From: Streptomyces atratus
Lineage (GTDB): Bacteria; Actinomycetota; Actinomycetes; Streptomycetales; Streptomycetaceae
DNA: 64,000 bases
Reading direction: 5' to 3'
NCBI RefSeq assembly: GCF_900119365.1
Contig: NZ_FPJO01000009.1
Coordinates: 1 to 64,000, forward strand
In this document: one piece after another, positions 40,958-48,605 of the stretch
How positions within the stretch are numbered: the stretch's first letter is position 1
Layout of the letters: every line of letters starts with the position of its first letter
Program-made: the position numbers and the translations under genes
Notes under the pieces: generated by a model
What the model saw: the letters and a program-made list of their open reading frames with translations, nothing else
The model's database searches: none
Told to the model about the DNA's origin: nothing

Positions 40958-41171
40958 GATCCGCCGCAGAATCGCTCCCCTCGCGCCGAGTATCGGCCCG
41001 GAGCCGATTCCCGTCGGCTGCCGCCACAGGACCACCGCTGTGTGGGCTGCGCTCTTCCCGTCCGCGCTCATGAACCGCTCTCGATGCGGCCATGCACGGA
41101 CTCTCCGGCTCCGGCGTCTGCCGCCGTCGCCGGGTCACGTCCATGAACTCCCAGGACGTTCTTCCGCGTTG

Positions 41172-41191
41172 CCGCCCGTCGCGACGGGCGG
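41172..41191. promoter_or_regulatory. 20-bp perfect palindrome in the exporter leader
   Basis: CCGCCCGTCGCGACGGGCGG is fully self-complementary. It lies 57 bases before the exporter ATG. It could be a second element of an attenuator or a regulator-binding site. Confidence 0.6.
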
Positions 41192-41247
41192 GCGTGGGCC
41201 CACACCCCCTGCCTGGTCCATCCAACTGCCGTCCATGGGGTTCCTTC

Positions 41248-42426
41248 ATGCCATTCGCCGTCTACGCGCTCGGGCTCGCCGTCTTCGCCCAGGGCACCTC
41301 CGAATTCATGCTCTCCGGTCTGCTCTCGGACATCGCCGCCGACCTGAGCGTGTCCATCCCCGCCGCGGGGCTGCTGACCTCGGCCTTCGCGATCGGAATG
41401 ATCGTCGGGGCGCCGTTGACGGCGCTCTTCAGCCGGAACTGGCCGCGCCGCCGCGCCCTCCTGTTCTTCCTCTGTGTCTTCGCCGCCGTCCATGTCGTCG
41501 GCGCGCTCACTCCCGGCTACGGACTGCTCCTCGCGACACGGGTCGTCGGGGCGCTGGCCAATGCGGGCTTCTGGGCGGTGGCCCTGGTGACCGCGGTCTC
41601 CATGGTCGGGCCCGAGGCACGGGCACGCGCCACCTCGGTGGTGGTCGGGGGCGTCACCGTCGCCTGTGTGGCCGGGGTGCCCGCCGGTGCGGCGCTGGGC
41701 GGGCACTGGGGGTGGCGGTCGGCGTTCTGGGCCGTGGCCCTGGTCTCCGTACCGGCTGTCTTCGTGATCGCCAGGACCGTTCCGGCGGGGCGGCCGAAGT
41801 CCACCCCCGCCCCCGCGAGCGTGGAGCTGCGGACCCTGGCCGGCCCGCGGCTGCTGCTGACCCTGCTGACGAGCGCCCTCGTGCAGGGGGCGACGTTCTG
41901 CGCGTTCTCCTACGTGGAACCGCTCGCCACCCATGTCACCGGGCTCGCCTCGGGCTGGGTCCCCGGGCTGCTGGCGCTCTTCGGACTGGGATCGTTCATC
42001 GGCGTCACGGTCGCCGGCCGGCTCGTCGACACCAGGCCGGTCGCCTTCACCGCGACCGGTCTGGTGGCGCTGGTGACCGGCTGGACCGGGCTGGCACTGA
42101 CCGCGGGCAGCCCGTCGGCGACGGTGGCGCTCGTACTCGTCCAGGGAATGCTCGCGTTCGGCACCGGCACGGCACTGATCTCCTGGGTGTTCCGGCTGGC
42201 GGCCGACGCACCGACCCTGTCCGGCTCGTTCGCCACGGCCGCGTTCAATGTGGGTGCCGCGCTCGGACCCTGGCTGGGCGGCCTGGCGATCGGCGCGGGC
42301 TTCGGCTTCCGGTCGCCACTGTGGGTGAGCGCCCTGCTGATGGTCCTGGCCCTGGGCACCGCCGGGGCGGCACTGGGGATGGGCCGTGCCGCCGATCGCG
42401 GCCGGGACGGCATCGCCGCGGTCTGA
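41248..42426 (+). CDS. Cmx/CmrA-type chloramphenicol efflux MFS transporter
   Basis: A 392-residue, 12-helix MFS protein. The start PFAVYALGLAVFAQGTSEFM followed by LSGLLSDIAADLSVSIPAAG is characteristic of actinobacterial chloramphenicol exporters such as the Streptomyces lividans determinant and Cmx. Also seen: SAFAIGMIVGAPLTALFSRNWPRR (motif A region) and ATRVVGALANAGFWAVAL. It would pump chloramphenicol and perhaps florfenicol out by proton antiport. The ATG at 41248 begins the conserved N-terminus but lacks a good ribosome binding site; the frame is open upstream to 41092. The unusual 310-base leader carries a small ORF and two hairpins. A terminator follows. Confidence 0.88.
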   Translation: MPFAVYALGLAVFAQGTSEFMLSGLLSDIAADLSVSIPAAGLLTSAFAIGMIVGAPLTALFSRNWPRRRALLFFLCVFAAVHVVGALTPGYGLLLATRVVGALANAGFWAVALVTAVSMVGPEARARATSVVVGGVTVACVAGVPAGAALGGHWGWRSAFWAVALVSVPAVFVIARTVPAGRPKSTPAPASVELRTLAGPRLLLTLLTSALVQGATFCAFSYVEPLATHVTGLASGWVPGLLALFGLGSFIGVTVAGRLVDTRPVAFTATGLVALVTGWTGLALTAGSPSATVALVLVQGMLAFGTGTALISWVFRLAADAPTLSGSFATAAFNVGAALGPWLGGLAIGAGFGFRSPLWVSALLMVLALGTAGAALGMGRAADRGRDGIAAV

Positions 42427-42444
42427 CCGGCAGCCGTGAATGGA

Positions 42445-42472
42445 GCCCCGCCCGGCGCTGAACGGGCGGGGC
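42445..42472 (+). terminator. Terminator of the chloramphenicol exporter gene
   Basis: GCCCCGCCCG (42445-42454) pairs perfectly with CGGGCGGGGC (42463-42472) over an 8-base loop, 18 bases after the exporter stop. Confidence 0.75.
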
Positions 42473-42549
42473 CGTCCTGGTCACAGCAAGCAGCCAGCAA
42501 GCGGAACAGGGACGGGAACCACGCTATCGGCCGCCACTGACAACGGGCC

Positions 42550-43329
42550 TCAGATGCCGAGGTCCACGACCACCGGGGCGTGGTCGGACGCGCCCTTGCC
42601 CTTGCGCTCCTCGCGGTCCACATAGCTGTCCTCGACCGCCGCGACGAAGGGCGCGTTGCCGTAGACCAGATCGATCCGCATGCCCTTGTTCTTCGGGAAG
42701 CGCAGCTCCCGGTAGTCCCAGAAGGTGTACGGGCGGTCGTACTTGAGCGGGCGCGGCATCACGTCCGACAGCCCTTCCTCGCGCAGTGCGGCGAGGGCGG
42801 CGCGTTCGGCGGGGGTGACATGCGTGGCGCCCTCGAACAGCGCCGGGTCCCAGACGTCCTCGTCGGTCGGGGCCACGTTGAAGTCGCCCAGGACCGCGAA
42901 CGGCTGCGAGCCGGCTGCGTCCGCGGCGACGGCCTTCTGCAGGGCCTCGAACCAGCGCAGCTTGTACGCGTAGTGCGGGTGCTCGACCTCGCGGCCGTTG
43001 GGCACGTAGACCGACCAGACCCGGACCGGGCCGCAGGTCGCGGAGATCGCCCGCGGCTCCTGCACCCCGTCGTAGTCCGGGCCGCCCGGCAGTCCCTCGA
43101 CCACGTCGGACAGGCCGGTCCGGGAGACCAGTGCCACGCCGTTCCACCGGCCGGTGGCGTTGACCGCGGACTCGTAGCCGAGCTCGCGGAGCGCGTCCGC
43201 CGGGAACTGTTCGGCGGTGCACTTGGTCTCCTGGATGCACAGCACATCCGTGCCGCTGCTCTCCAGCCAGGCCAGCAGTCTCGGGAGCCGGGCGGTGATC
43301 GAATTGACGTTCCAGGTGGCGATGCGCAT
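42550..43329 (-). CDS. xthA: Exodeoxyribonuclease III
   Basis: A 259-residue DNA-repair nuclease of the exonuclease/endonuclease/phosphatase fold, acting as an AP endonuclease and 3' exonuclease. Motifs: RIATWNVNSITARLPRLLAW (metal-binding Asn), CIQETKCTAEQFP (catalytic Glu), VYVPNGREVEH (Tyr), AVLGDFNVAPTDEDVWDP (Asp/Asn), FWDYRELRFPKNKGMRIDLVY and ASDHAPVVVDL (catalytic His). The ATG at 43329 begins the strand; no clear Shine-Dalgarno precedes it. Monocistronic, convergent with the chloramphenicol exporter gene. Confidence 0.93.
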   Translation of the reverse strand: MRIATWNVNSITARLPRLLAWLESSGTDVLCIQETKCTAEQFPADALRELGYESAVNATGRWNGVALVSRTGLSDVVEGLPGGPDYDGVQEPRAISATCGPVRVWSVYVPNGREVEHPHYAYKLRWFEALQKAVAADAAGSQPFAVLGDFNVAPTDEDVWDPALFEGATHVTPAERAALAALREEGLSDVMPRPLKYDRPYTFWDYRELRFPKNKGMRIDLVYGNAPFVAAVEDSYVDREERKGKGASDHAPVVVDLGI

Positions 43330-43377
43330 GTACGTAAACCTAGCGGCTGGCACTGACAGCCGCCGGACGGGCACCGG

Positions 43378-44034
43378 TCACAGGCCGGTCGACTCCCCCG
43401 GGACCAGCCGGCCGTGGTCGGCGCCGCCGAGGCTGCCGATCTGGTTGTCGTAGATCGGGCGGGCGAGATCGGTGAGCAGCGCGTCGTGGATGTCGATGGC
43501 GCGCCGCGGCTTGACCTCGCGTACGTAGTCGATGACCTCGGAGATCTTGTTCCAGGGGGCCATCACCGGGAGCAGCAGGGTGTCGACCGGCCGGTCGGGG
43601 ACGGTGAGCGCGTCGCCCGGGTGGAAGAGCGAGCCGTCCACCAGGAAGCCGATGTTGGTGATCCTCGGGATGTCCGGGTGGATGACGGCGTGCAGCTCGC
43701 CGTGCACCTGTACGTCGAAGCCCGCCGCGGTGAAGGTGTCGCCGTGGCCGACGGTGTGGACCCGGCCGGGGAAGGCCGCCGTGAGCCGGTCGGCGACGCT
43801 GCGCAGGGTCCAGATCTCGGCGGCCAGGTTGGCCTCCATGCCCGCGCGCAGCCGTCCCTCGTCGAAGTGGTCGGGGTGCTCGTGCGTCACCAGCATCGCG
43901 TCGGCGCCGACGGCGGCGTCCTGCTCGGAGAAGCCGCCCGGGTCGATGACGAGCGTCCGCCCGCCCTTCTCCAGACGGACGCAGGAGTGCGTCTTCTTGG
44001 TCAGTGTCAGGTGCATGGGGTTCACGGCGTCCAT
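43378..44034 (-). CDS. Metallo-beta-lactamase-fold hydrolase
   Basis: About 218 residues of the UlaG/YtkL-like MBL subgroup. Metal ligands: THEHPDHFD (HxHxDH), His in ELHAVIHPD and Asp/His in LFHPGDAL, with IDIHDALL at the end. It starts LTLTKKTHSCVRLEKGGRTLVIDPG. Three in-frame ATGs (44043, 44034, 44016) are possible; none has a good Shine-Dalgarno sequence. The substrate is unknown; proteins of this subgroup hydrolyse lactones or phosphodiesters. It lies 13 bases or less after pcaDC on the same strand and may be co-transcribed. Confidence 0.82.
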   Translation of the reverse strand: MDAVNPMHLTLTKKTHSCVRLEKGGRTLVIDPGGFSEQDAAVGADAMLVTHEHPDHFDEGRLRAGMEANLAAEIWTLRSVADRLTAAFPGRVHTVGHGDTFTAAGFDVQVHGELHAVIHPDIPRITNIGFLVDGSLFHPGDALTVPDRPVDTLLLPVMAPWNKISEVIDYVREVKPRRAIDIHDALLTDLARPIYDNQIGSLGGADHGRLVPGESTGL

Positions 44035-44047
44035 GGCTCCCATCCTG

Positions 44048-45325
44048 CTACGGGCGGGGCCGCGTTTCTTCCTGAATCACGGTCTGGGCGACGGAGAAGG
44101 CGGCACCGGCGGCGGGCACGCCGCAGTACACGGCGGTCTGCATCAGCACCTCCTTGATCTCGGTCGGGGTGAGGCCGTTGCGCAGGGCGGCCCTGACATG
44201 CGCGGCCAGGCTCTCCAGACGGCCGGAGGCGACCAGCGCGGTGAGCGTGACGCAGCTGCGGGTGCGGCGGTCCAGGCCCTCCCGGGTCCACACCTCGCCC
44301 CATGCGTAGCGGGTGACCAGCTCCTGGAAGTCTTCGGTGAAGTCGTCGGCGGCGTCCAGGGCCCCGTCCACATGGGCGTCGCCCAGCACCTCGCGGCGCA
44401 CCTTCAGGCCGGGCTCGTACGGGTCGGGGCGCCCATCGGTCCCGGGCTGGGGCTGCGGGGCGGCGGCGGTGATCTCCGCGACGGGCAGCACGGGCGCGGA
44501 GAGCTGCGGGGTGGACGGCGGGACGGGGATGGCGGCGAGGGTGTCCTGCCAGGCCGCCGAGAAGTGGGTGAGCAGCAGATCGGTGACGGCTCCGGGCTGC
44601 TCGACCGGGGCGAGGTGGGAGGCGCCGGGGACGAGGGCGAGCCGGGCGTCCGGTATGCCCGCGACCAGGACGCGGGCGTCGCCCGGTCCGGTGACCCGGT
44701 CCTCGGCACCGACCAGGACGAGGGTCGGGGCGGTGATGCGGCCGAGTTCGCCACGGATGTCGAAGGCGGCGAGGGCCTCGCAGGCGGCGATGTAGCAGCC
44801 GGGGTCGGTGGTGCGGACCATCTGGACGGCCCAGTCGACGATGGCCGACTGCGCGGCGGCGAACCCGGGGGTGAACCAGCGCTCGGGTGCGGTACGTGCC
44901 ATCGGCTCCAGCCCGTTGGTGCGCACCACCACCCCGCGCTGACGGAATTCGTCGGCGCTGCCGAACCGGGGCGAGGCGGCGACCAGGGCCAGCGAGGCGA
45001 CCCGGTGCGGGTGGCGCAGCGCCAGGTCGGCGCCGATCGCACCGCCGATGGAGCAGCCCGCGTATCCGAAGCGCTGGACGCCGAGTCCGTCGAGGGTGGC
45101 GAGCAGCCGGTCGGAGAGGTCACCGATGGCGGTGGCGGGGTGGGCGGGGGCGCCGCCGTGACCCGGGAGGTCGTAGCGGAAGACCCTCCAGTGCGGGGTG
45201 AGCTCCGGTATCTGCCGGTCCCACATGTGCCATGAGGTGCCGAGGGAGGGGCCCAGGACCAGGATCGGTGCGTCTTCTGGCCCGTCAAAGCGGTATTGCA
45301 GGGTTTCATTCGTCGTCTCACTCAC
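44048..45325 (-). CDS. pcaDC: Fused beta-ketoadipate enol-lactonase / 4-carboxymuconolactone decarboxylase
   Basis: A 425-residue two-domain enzyme. N-terminal alpha/beta hydrolase (about 1-260): GPSLGTSWHMWDRQIPEL, FRYDLPGHGGAP, the nucleophile in YAGCSIGGAIGADLAL (Ser95 region, GCSIGG) and a late His in VPGASHLAPVEQP. The C-terminal carboxymuconolactone decarboxylase domain (about 300-425) has RREVLGDAHVDGALDAAD, RSCVTLTALVASGRLESL and PTEIKEVLMQTAVYCGVPA. It catalyses two consecutive steps of protocatechuate breakdown. The fusion is usual in actinobacteria, but the other pca genes are not in the window. The GTG at 45325 follows GGGAGCGTGAGCGG. Confidence 0.9.
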   Translation of the reverse strand: MSETTNETLQYRFDGPEDAPILVLGPSLGTSWHMWDRQIPELTPHWRVFRYDLPGHGGAPAHPATAIGDLSDRLLATLDGLGVQRFGYAGCSIGGAIGADLALRHPHRVASLALVAASPRFGSADEFRQRGVVVRTNGLEPMARTAPERWFTPGFAAAQSAIVDWAVQMVRTTDPGCYIAACEALAAFDIRGELGRITAPTLVLVGAEDRVTGPGDARVLVAGIPDARLALVPGASHLAPVEQPGAVTDLLLTHFSAAWQDTLAAIPVPPSTPQLSAPVLPVAEITAAAPQPQPGTDGRPDPYEPGLKVRREVLGDAHVDGALDAADDFTEDFQELVTRYAWGEVWTREGLDRRTRSCVTLTALVASGRLESLAAHVRAALRNGLTPTEIKEVLMQTAVYCGVPAAGAAFSVAQTVIQEETRPRP

Positions 45326-45678
45326 CCGCTCACGCTCCCATATCCCACGAGATCTCACGTCGCTGGGGGAACCCAGCGGTTTCTGACCTTCTCTTGGCGA
45401 CAGGCCCGGGCACTGCCGGAATCCCGGGCACCAGGTAGTTGGTTGCCCGGCGTGTACTCGTGCCCCTGTCGACGGTGGATCTTCCAGGCGCGCGCCCGCT
45501 CCCAGTCCCTGCACCCGGAGCCGCCTCGGTCACAGCTTCCGGGCAACCCGGTGGCAGCAGCGCTTGTGGTGGCTTCCCCAAAGCTCAGCATGACTCACCT
45601 CAAAGCCTTCCGAGATCCGGGTTGCGAGCAGCTTTCACACCAGGCGGTGGACCAGTTCCGTCTTCGGTCTTCCCGGGC
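45326..45678. other. Intergenic debris
   Basis: About 350 bases upstream of pcaDC with no supported gene. Two inverted copies of a CCCGGG(C/A)-type motif occur around 45405-45430 (GCCCGGGCACTGCCGG...CCCGGGCACC). Codon usage of the chance frames is not gene-like. Confidence 0.4.
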
Positions 45679-45846
45679 CTGACCGCCCACTGGACCGGCA
45701 AGGCCACGCCGGCCGCCTGGCCGCTCAACCCGAACGCGTACGGCTCGTACTCCGCCTGGCCCACCGGGTAAGCCCACCGGTACGTGGGCTACGAGGGCGT
45801 CCGCCAGGGCAACACCCACTTCGCGGGCGAGCACGAGATCCTCACG
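45679..45846 (+). pseudogene. C-terminal fragment of a flavin amine oxidase with an internal stop
   Basis: The frame reads LTAHWTGKATPAAWPLNPNA, then YGSYSAWPTG, a TAA at 45769-45771, then AHRYVGYEGVRQGNTHFAGEHEILTG. The GSYS...GxEGVRQGNxHFAGEH pattern is the C-terminal FAD-binding region of monoamine oxidase-type enzymes. Everything upstream is missing and the reading frame is interrupted, so this is a dead remnant. Confidence 0.72.
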
Positions 45847-45881
45847 GGCCTCGGCCTCCCGCAGCGGAGGCCGATGGGCCG

Positions 45882-45916
45882 ACGGGCCCTGCCGGAACCC
45901 CTCCGGCAGGGCCCGT
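45882..45916. terminator. Perfect 15-bp hairpin
   Basis: ACGGGCCCTGCCGGA (45882-45896) and TCCGGCAGGGCCCGT (45902-45916) are perfectly complementary across a 5-base loop. It lies 118 bases after the TetR gene's stop (minus strand) and after the amine oxidase remnant (plus strand). A strong bidirectional terminator; the amine oxidase gene may have been its original user. Confidence 0.75.
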
Positions 45917-46034
45917 GCCACGGATCGGCCCGGGCTCGGCCTCCCCGGAGAGCGGCATCAGTGGATGGCTCCGCCCACGCTCCACGGACCGACGGACGGC
46001 CGAGCCGGACCGCCTGGCGTTGGGCCGACCCGGG

Positions 46035-46730
46035 TCACGCGCCCCGAGGAGTCGCGGCGCGCTTCTCGACAGTCGAGATCAGGGCCTCGACCGTGGCGTC
46101 GAAGATCTGCTCGTCCGTCACCTCGGCGAGTTCGCCACTGAGGCCGGTGATGTGGGGGAAGCGCTGCGGGTCGACCAGCCGGTACTCGCGGTTCCACGCG
46201 GAGTCGTCGGCCGCGCGGGCGTCCGCGTCGAACAGCAGGAAGGCGGCCTGCTGACCCACGTACGCGAGGAGGGTGTCCCCGATCATGCGGTAGTGGACGG
46301 CGGCCTCGGATCCCTCCAGGCCGGCCTCCCGGACGGCGCCGAGGATGAGCTCGACGACCCGGAACTCGTTGGAGCGGCGCGTGGTCCGGCTCGCCATGGC
46401 GGAGCCCACCACCGGGTACTTGAGGGCGACCGCGAGGGAGGCGTCGGCGAGTGCCCGGATGCGGGCCTTCCAGTCGAGGCCGTCGGGGATGGCGTCGAGC
46501 GCCTCGCCGAGCATGTGGTCGGCGACCGACAGCAACAGCTCGTCCTTGTCGCGGAAGTGCCGGTAGATCGCGGTCGGATCCGCCCCGAGTTCCTCGCCCA
46601 GGCGCCGGACGGTGAAGGCGTGCTCGCTTCCGCGGGCGGCAATGCGCAGGCTCGCGTCGATGATCGCACCGGGCGTGAGCTGACTGCCGGCGCGCTTGCT
46701 CCGGGCCTTGGTGGCGGGTGACTTCGGCAT
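46035..46730 (-). CDS. TetR/AcrR-family repressor of the peptide-uptake island
   Basis: A 231-residue regulator. HTH domain: LTPGAIIDASLRIAARGSEHAFTVRRLGEELGADPTAIYRHFRDKDELLLSVADHML, with the recognition helix around DPTAIYRHFR. The ligand-binding C-terminal domain follows (AAVHYRMIGDTLLAYVGQQAAFLLFDADA). It diverges from the amidohydrolase gene, and an inverted repeat with a TTGACA element sits between them. It probably represses itself and the plus-strand peptide catabolic genes, released by a substrate-derived ligand (inference). The ATG at 46730 has a weak ribosome binding site. Confidence 0.9.
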   Translation of the reverse strand: MPKSPATKARSKRAGSQLTPGAIIDASLRIAARGSEHAFTVRRLGEELGADPTAIYRHFRDKDELLLSVADHMLGEALDAIPDGLDWKARIRALADASLAVALKYPVVGSAMASRTTRRSNEFRVVELILGAVREAGLEGSEAAVHYRMIGDTLLAYVGQQAAFLLFDADARAADDSAWNREYRLVDPQRFPHITGLSGELAEVTDEQIFDATVEALISTVEKRAATPRGA

Positions 46731-46764
46731 GGTGCGGCCAGTGTATCGGTTCGGGATCCAGTGG

Positions 46765-46793
46765 GCGCAACACTGTTGACAGTGCTGTTGCGC
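46765..46793. promoter_or_regulatory. TetR operator overlapping the amidohydrolase promoter
   Basis: GCGCAACA (46765-46772) and TGTTGCGC (46786-46793) form an 8-bp inverted repeat with 13 bases between. TTGACA (46776-46781) sits between the arms and would be the -35 of a plus-strand promoter; binding there would block transcription. Confidence 0.7.
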
Positions 46794-46858
46794 TGTCGTT
46801 CACTCCTCCTCAACGAAAACGTCGGGCGGGTCATTCCGCCCTGCTGGAGGTTGAATCG

Positions 46859-48556
46859 ATGGCGCACAGCAGCGAACGGGCCGACACCGTCTTCGTCGGG
46901 GGCCGGGTCTTCACCGGAGCGGGCCCCGTCCCGGTGGACGCCGCCGTCGCCGTCGCGGGCGGCCGGATCATCGCCGTCGCCGACGTGGGTACGGTGCGCG
47001 CGCTGACCGGTGCCGGTACGGAGGTCGTCGACCTGGAGGGCGGCCTGCTCGTCCCCGGATTCCAGGACGCGCACATCCACCCCGTGATGGGTGGCACCCA
47101 GATGCTCGGCTGCGACCAGAGCGAGCAGACCACCGCCGAGGGCTGTCTCGACGTGGTGGCCCAGTACGCCAAGGACCACCCGGACGTGGCCTGGATCCGT
47201 GGCGGCGGCTGGTCGATGGACTGCTTCCCGGGCGGCACGCCGACGCGCTCCATGCTCGACGCGGTGGTGCCCGACCGGCCCGTGCTGCTCGTGAACTGCG
47301 ACGGCCACGGCGCCTGGGTCAACACCCGCGCGCTGGAGATCGCCGGTGTCGACCGGCACACCTTGGACCCGGCCGACGGCCGTATCGAGCGGGAGGCGGA
47401 CGGCACCCCGGCCGGCACCCTGCACGAGGGCGCGGTGGAGCTGGTGGCCCGTCATGTTCCGGTCGCGACCGAGGACGAGACGTACGCCGGGCTGCTCGCC
47501 GCGCAGGAGTACCTGTTCTCACTCGGGGTGACCGGGTGGCAGGACGCCATGATCGGCTCGTTCCACGGCTACCCGGACAACCTGCCCGTCTACCTGCGTG
47601 CGGCCCGCGAAGGTTCGCTGCTCGCCCGGGTCGTCGGCGCCCTGTGGTGGGACCGGAACCGCGGAATGGAGCAGCTTCCGGAGCTGGAGGAGCGCCGCCG
47701 CATCGGGCAGGCGGGCCGTTTCGCGGCCACCAGCATCAAGATCATGCAGGACGGCGTCGCGGAGAACTTCACCGCCGGGATGCTGGAGCCCTATCTGGAC
47801 AGCTGCGGCTGCTCAACCGGCAACTCCGGCCTGAGCTTCGTCGAGCCCGGACTGCTGAAGGAAGCGGTGTGCGCGCTCGACCGCTCCGGCTTCCAGGTCC
47901 ACTTCCACGCACTCGGCGACCGTGCCGTGCGCGAGGCACTCGACGCGCTCGGCGAGGCCCGTGCAGCCAATGGTGCCAACGACCACCGGCACCACCTGGC
48001 CCACCTCCAGGTCGTCCACCCCGATGACATCGCGCGTTTCGCGGAACTGGGCGTCGCCGCGAACATCCAGCCGCTGTGGGCCGCCCACGAACCCCAGATG
48101 GACGAGCTGACCATCCCGTTCCTCGGGGCCGAACGCGCCGCCCAGCAGTACCCCTTCGGGGATCTGCGTCGTGCCGGCGCCCACCTCGCCGCCGGCAGCG
48201 ACTGGTCGGTGAGCAGCCCCAACCCGCTGTGGGGCATCCACGTCGCGGTCAACCGTGCCGCCCCCGCCCAGGAACTCCCCGAGGGCGAGACGTATCCGCC
48301 GTTCTACCCGGAACAGGCACTGACCCTGGCCGAGGCGCTCACCGCGTACACCGCGGGCACCGCCTGGGTGAACCACCTCGACGACGTGACCGGCACGGTC
48401 GAGGTGGGCAAGTACGCGGACCTCGTCGTCCTCGACCGTGACCCGTTCACGCGCCCCGCCGACGAGATAGGCGACGTCCGGGTACGCCGGACGTACGTCG
48501 AAGGCCGCCTCGTGTTCGACGCGAACACGACCGCGCCCACCGCGTCGACCGACTGA
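46859..48556 (+). CDS. Amidohydrolase family 3 (YtcJ-like) hydrolase
   Basis: A 565-residue cytoplasmic metal hydrolase. Marks: TVFVGGRVFTGAGPVPVDAA, the metal site in VPGFQDAHIHPVMGG (HxH), SIKIMQDGVAENFTAGML, QVHFHALGDRAVREALDAL (His), HHLAHLQVVHPDDI and AAGSDWSVSSPNPLWGIH (Asp), ending ADLVVLDRDPF. YtcJ-like enzymes cleave amide bonds such as N-formyl, N-acyl or cyclic amides; the true substrate is not deducible. The ATG at 46859 follows CTGGAGGTTGAATCG. It is the first plus-strand gene of the island, 49 bases before the first binding protein gene. Confidence 0.9.
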   Translation: MAHSSERADTVFVGGRVFTGAGPVPVDAAVAVAGGRIIAVADVGTVRALTGAGTEVVDLEGGLLVPGFQDAHIHPVMGGTQMLGCDQSEQTTAEGCLDVVAQYAKDHPDVAWIRGGGWSMDCFPGGTPTRSMLDAVVPDRPVLLVNCDGHGAWVNTRALEIAGVDRHTLDPADGRIEREADGTPAGTLHEGAVELVARHVPVATEDETYAGLLAAQEYLFSLGVTGWQDAMIGSFHGYPDNLPVYLRAAREGSLLARVVGALWWDRNRGMEQLPELEERRRIGQAGRFAATSIKIMQDGVAENFTAGMLEPYLDSCGCSTGNSGLSFVEPGLLKEAVCALDRSGFQVHFHALGDRAVREALDALGEARAANGANDHRHHLAHLQVVHPDDIARFAELGVAANIQPLWAAHEPQMDELTIPFLGAERAAQQYPFGDLRRAGAHLAAGSDWSVSSPNPLWGIHVAVNRAAPAQELPEGETYPPFYPEQALTLAEALTAYTAGTAWVNHLDDVTGTVEVGKYADLVVLDRDPFTRPADEIGDVRVRRTYVEGRLVFDANTTAPTASTD

Positions 48557-48605
48557 CGCAACCCCCCACGCACTTCATCGAGCCCACCCCGGACGGAGAC
48601 AGACA

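Noticed and set aside
41040..42461. A 473-codon plus-strand frame overlapping the chloramphenicol exporter gene
   Set aside because: It is the exporter read one frame off (Arg/Gly-rich, no hydrophobic helices); the MFS helices are in the other frame.
45326..45678. Possible riboswitch or tRNA-like structure upstream of pcaDC
   Set aside because: I could not build a consistent cloverleaf or a known riboswitch core; only scattered CCCGGG-type repeats remain.
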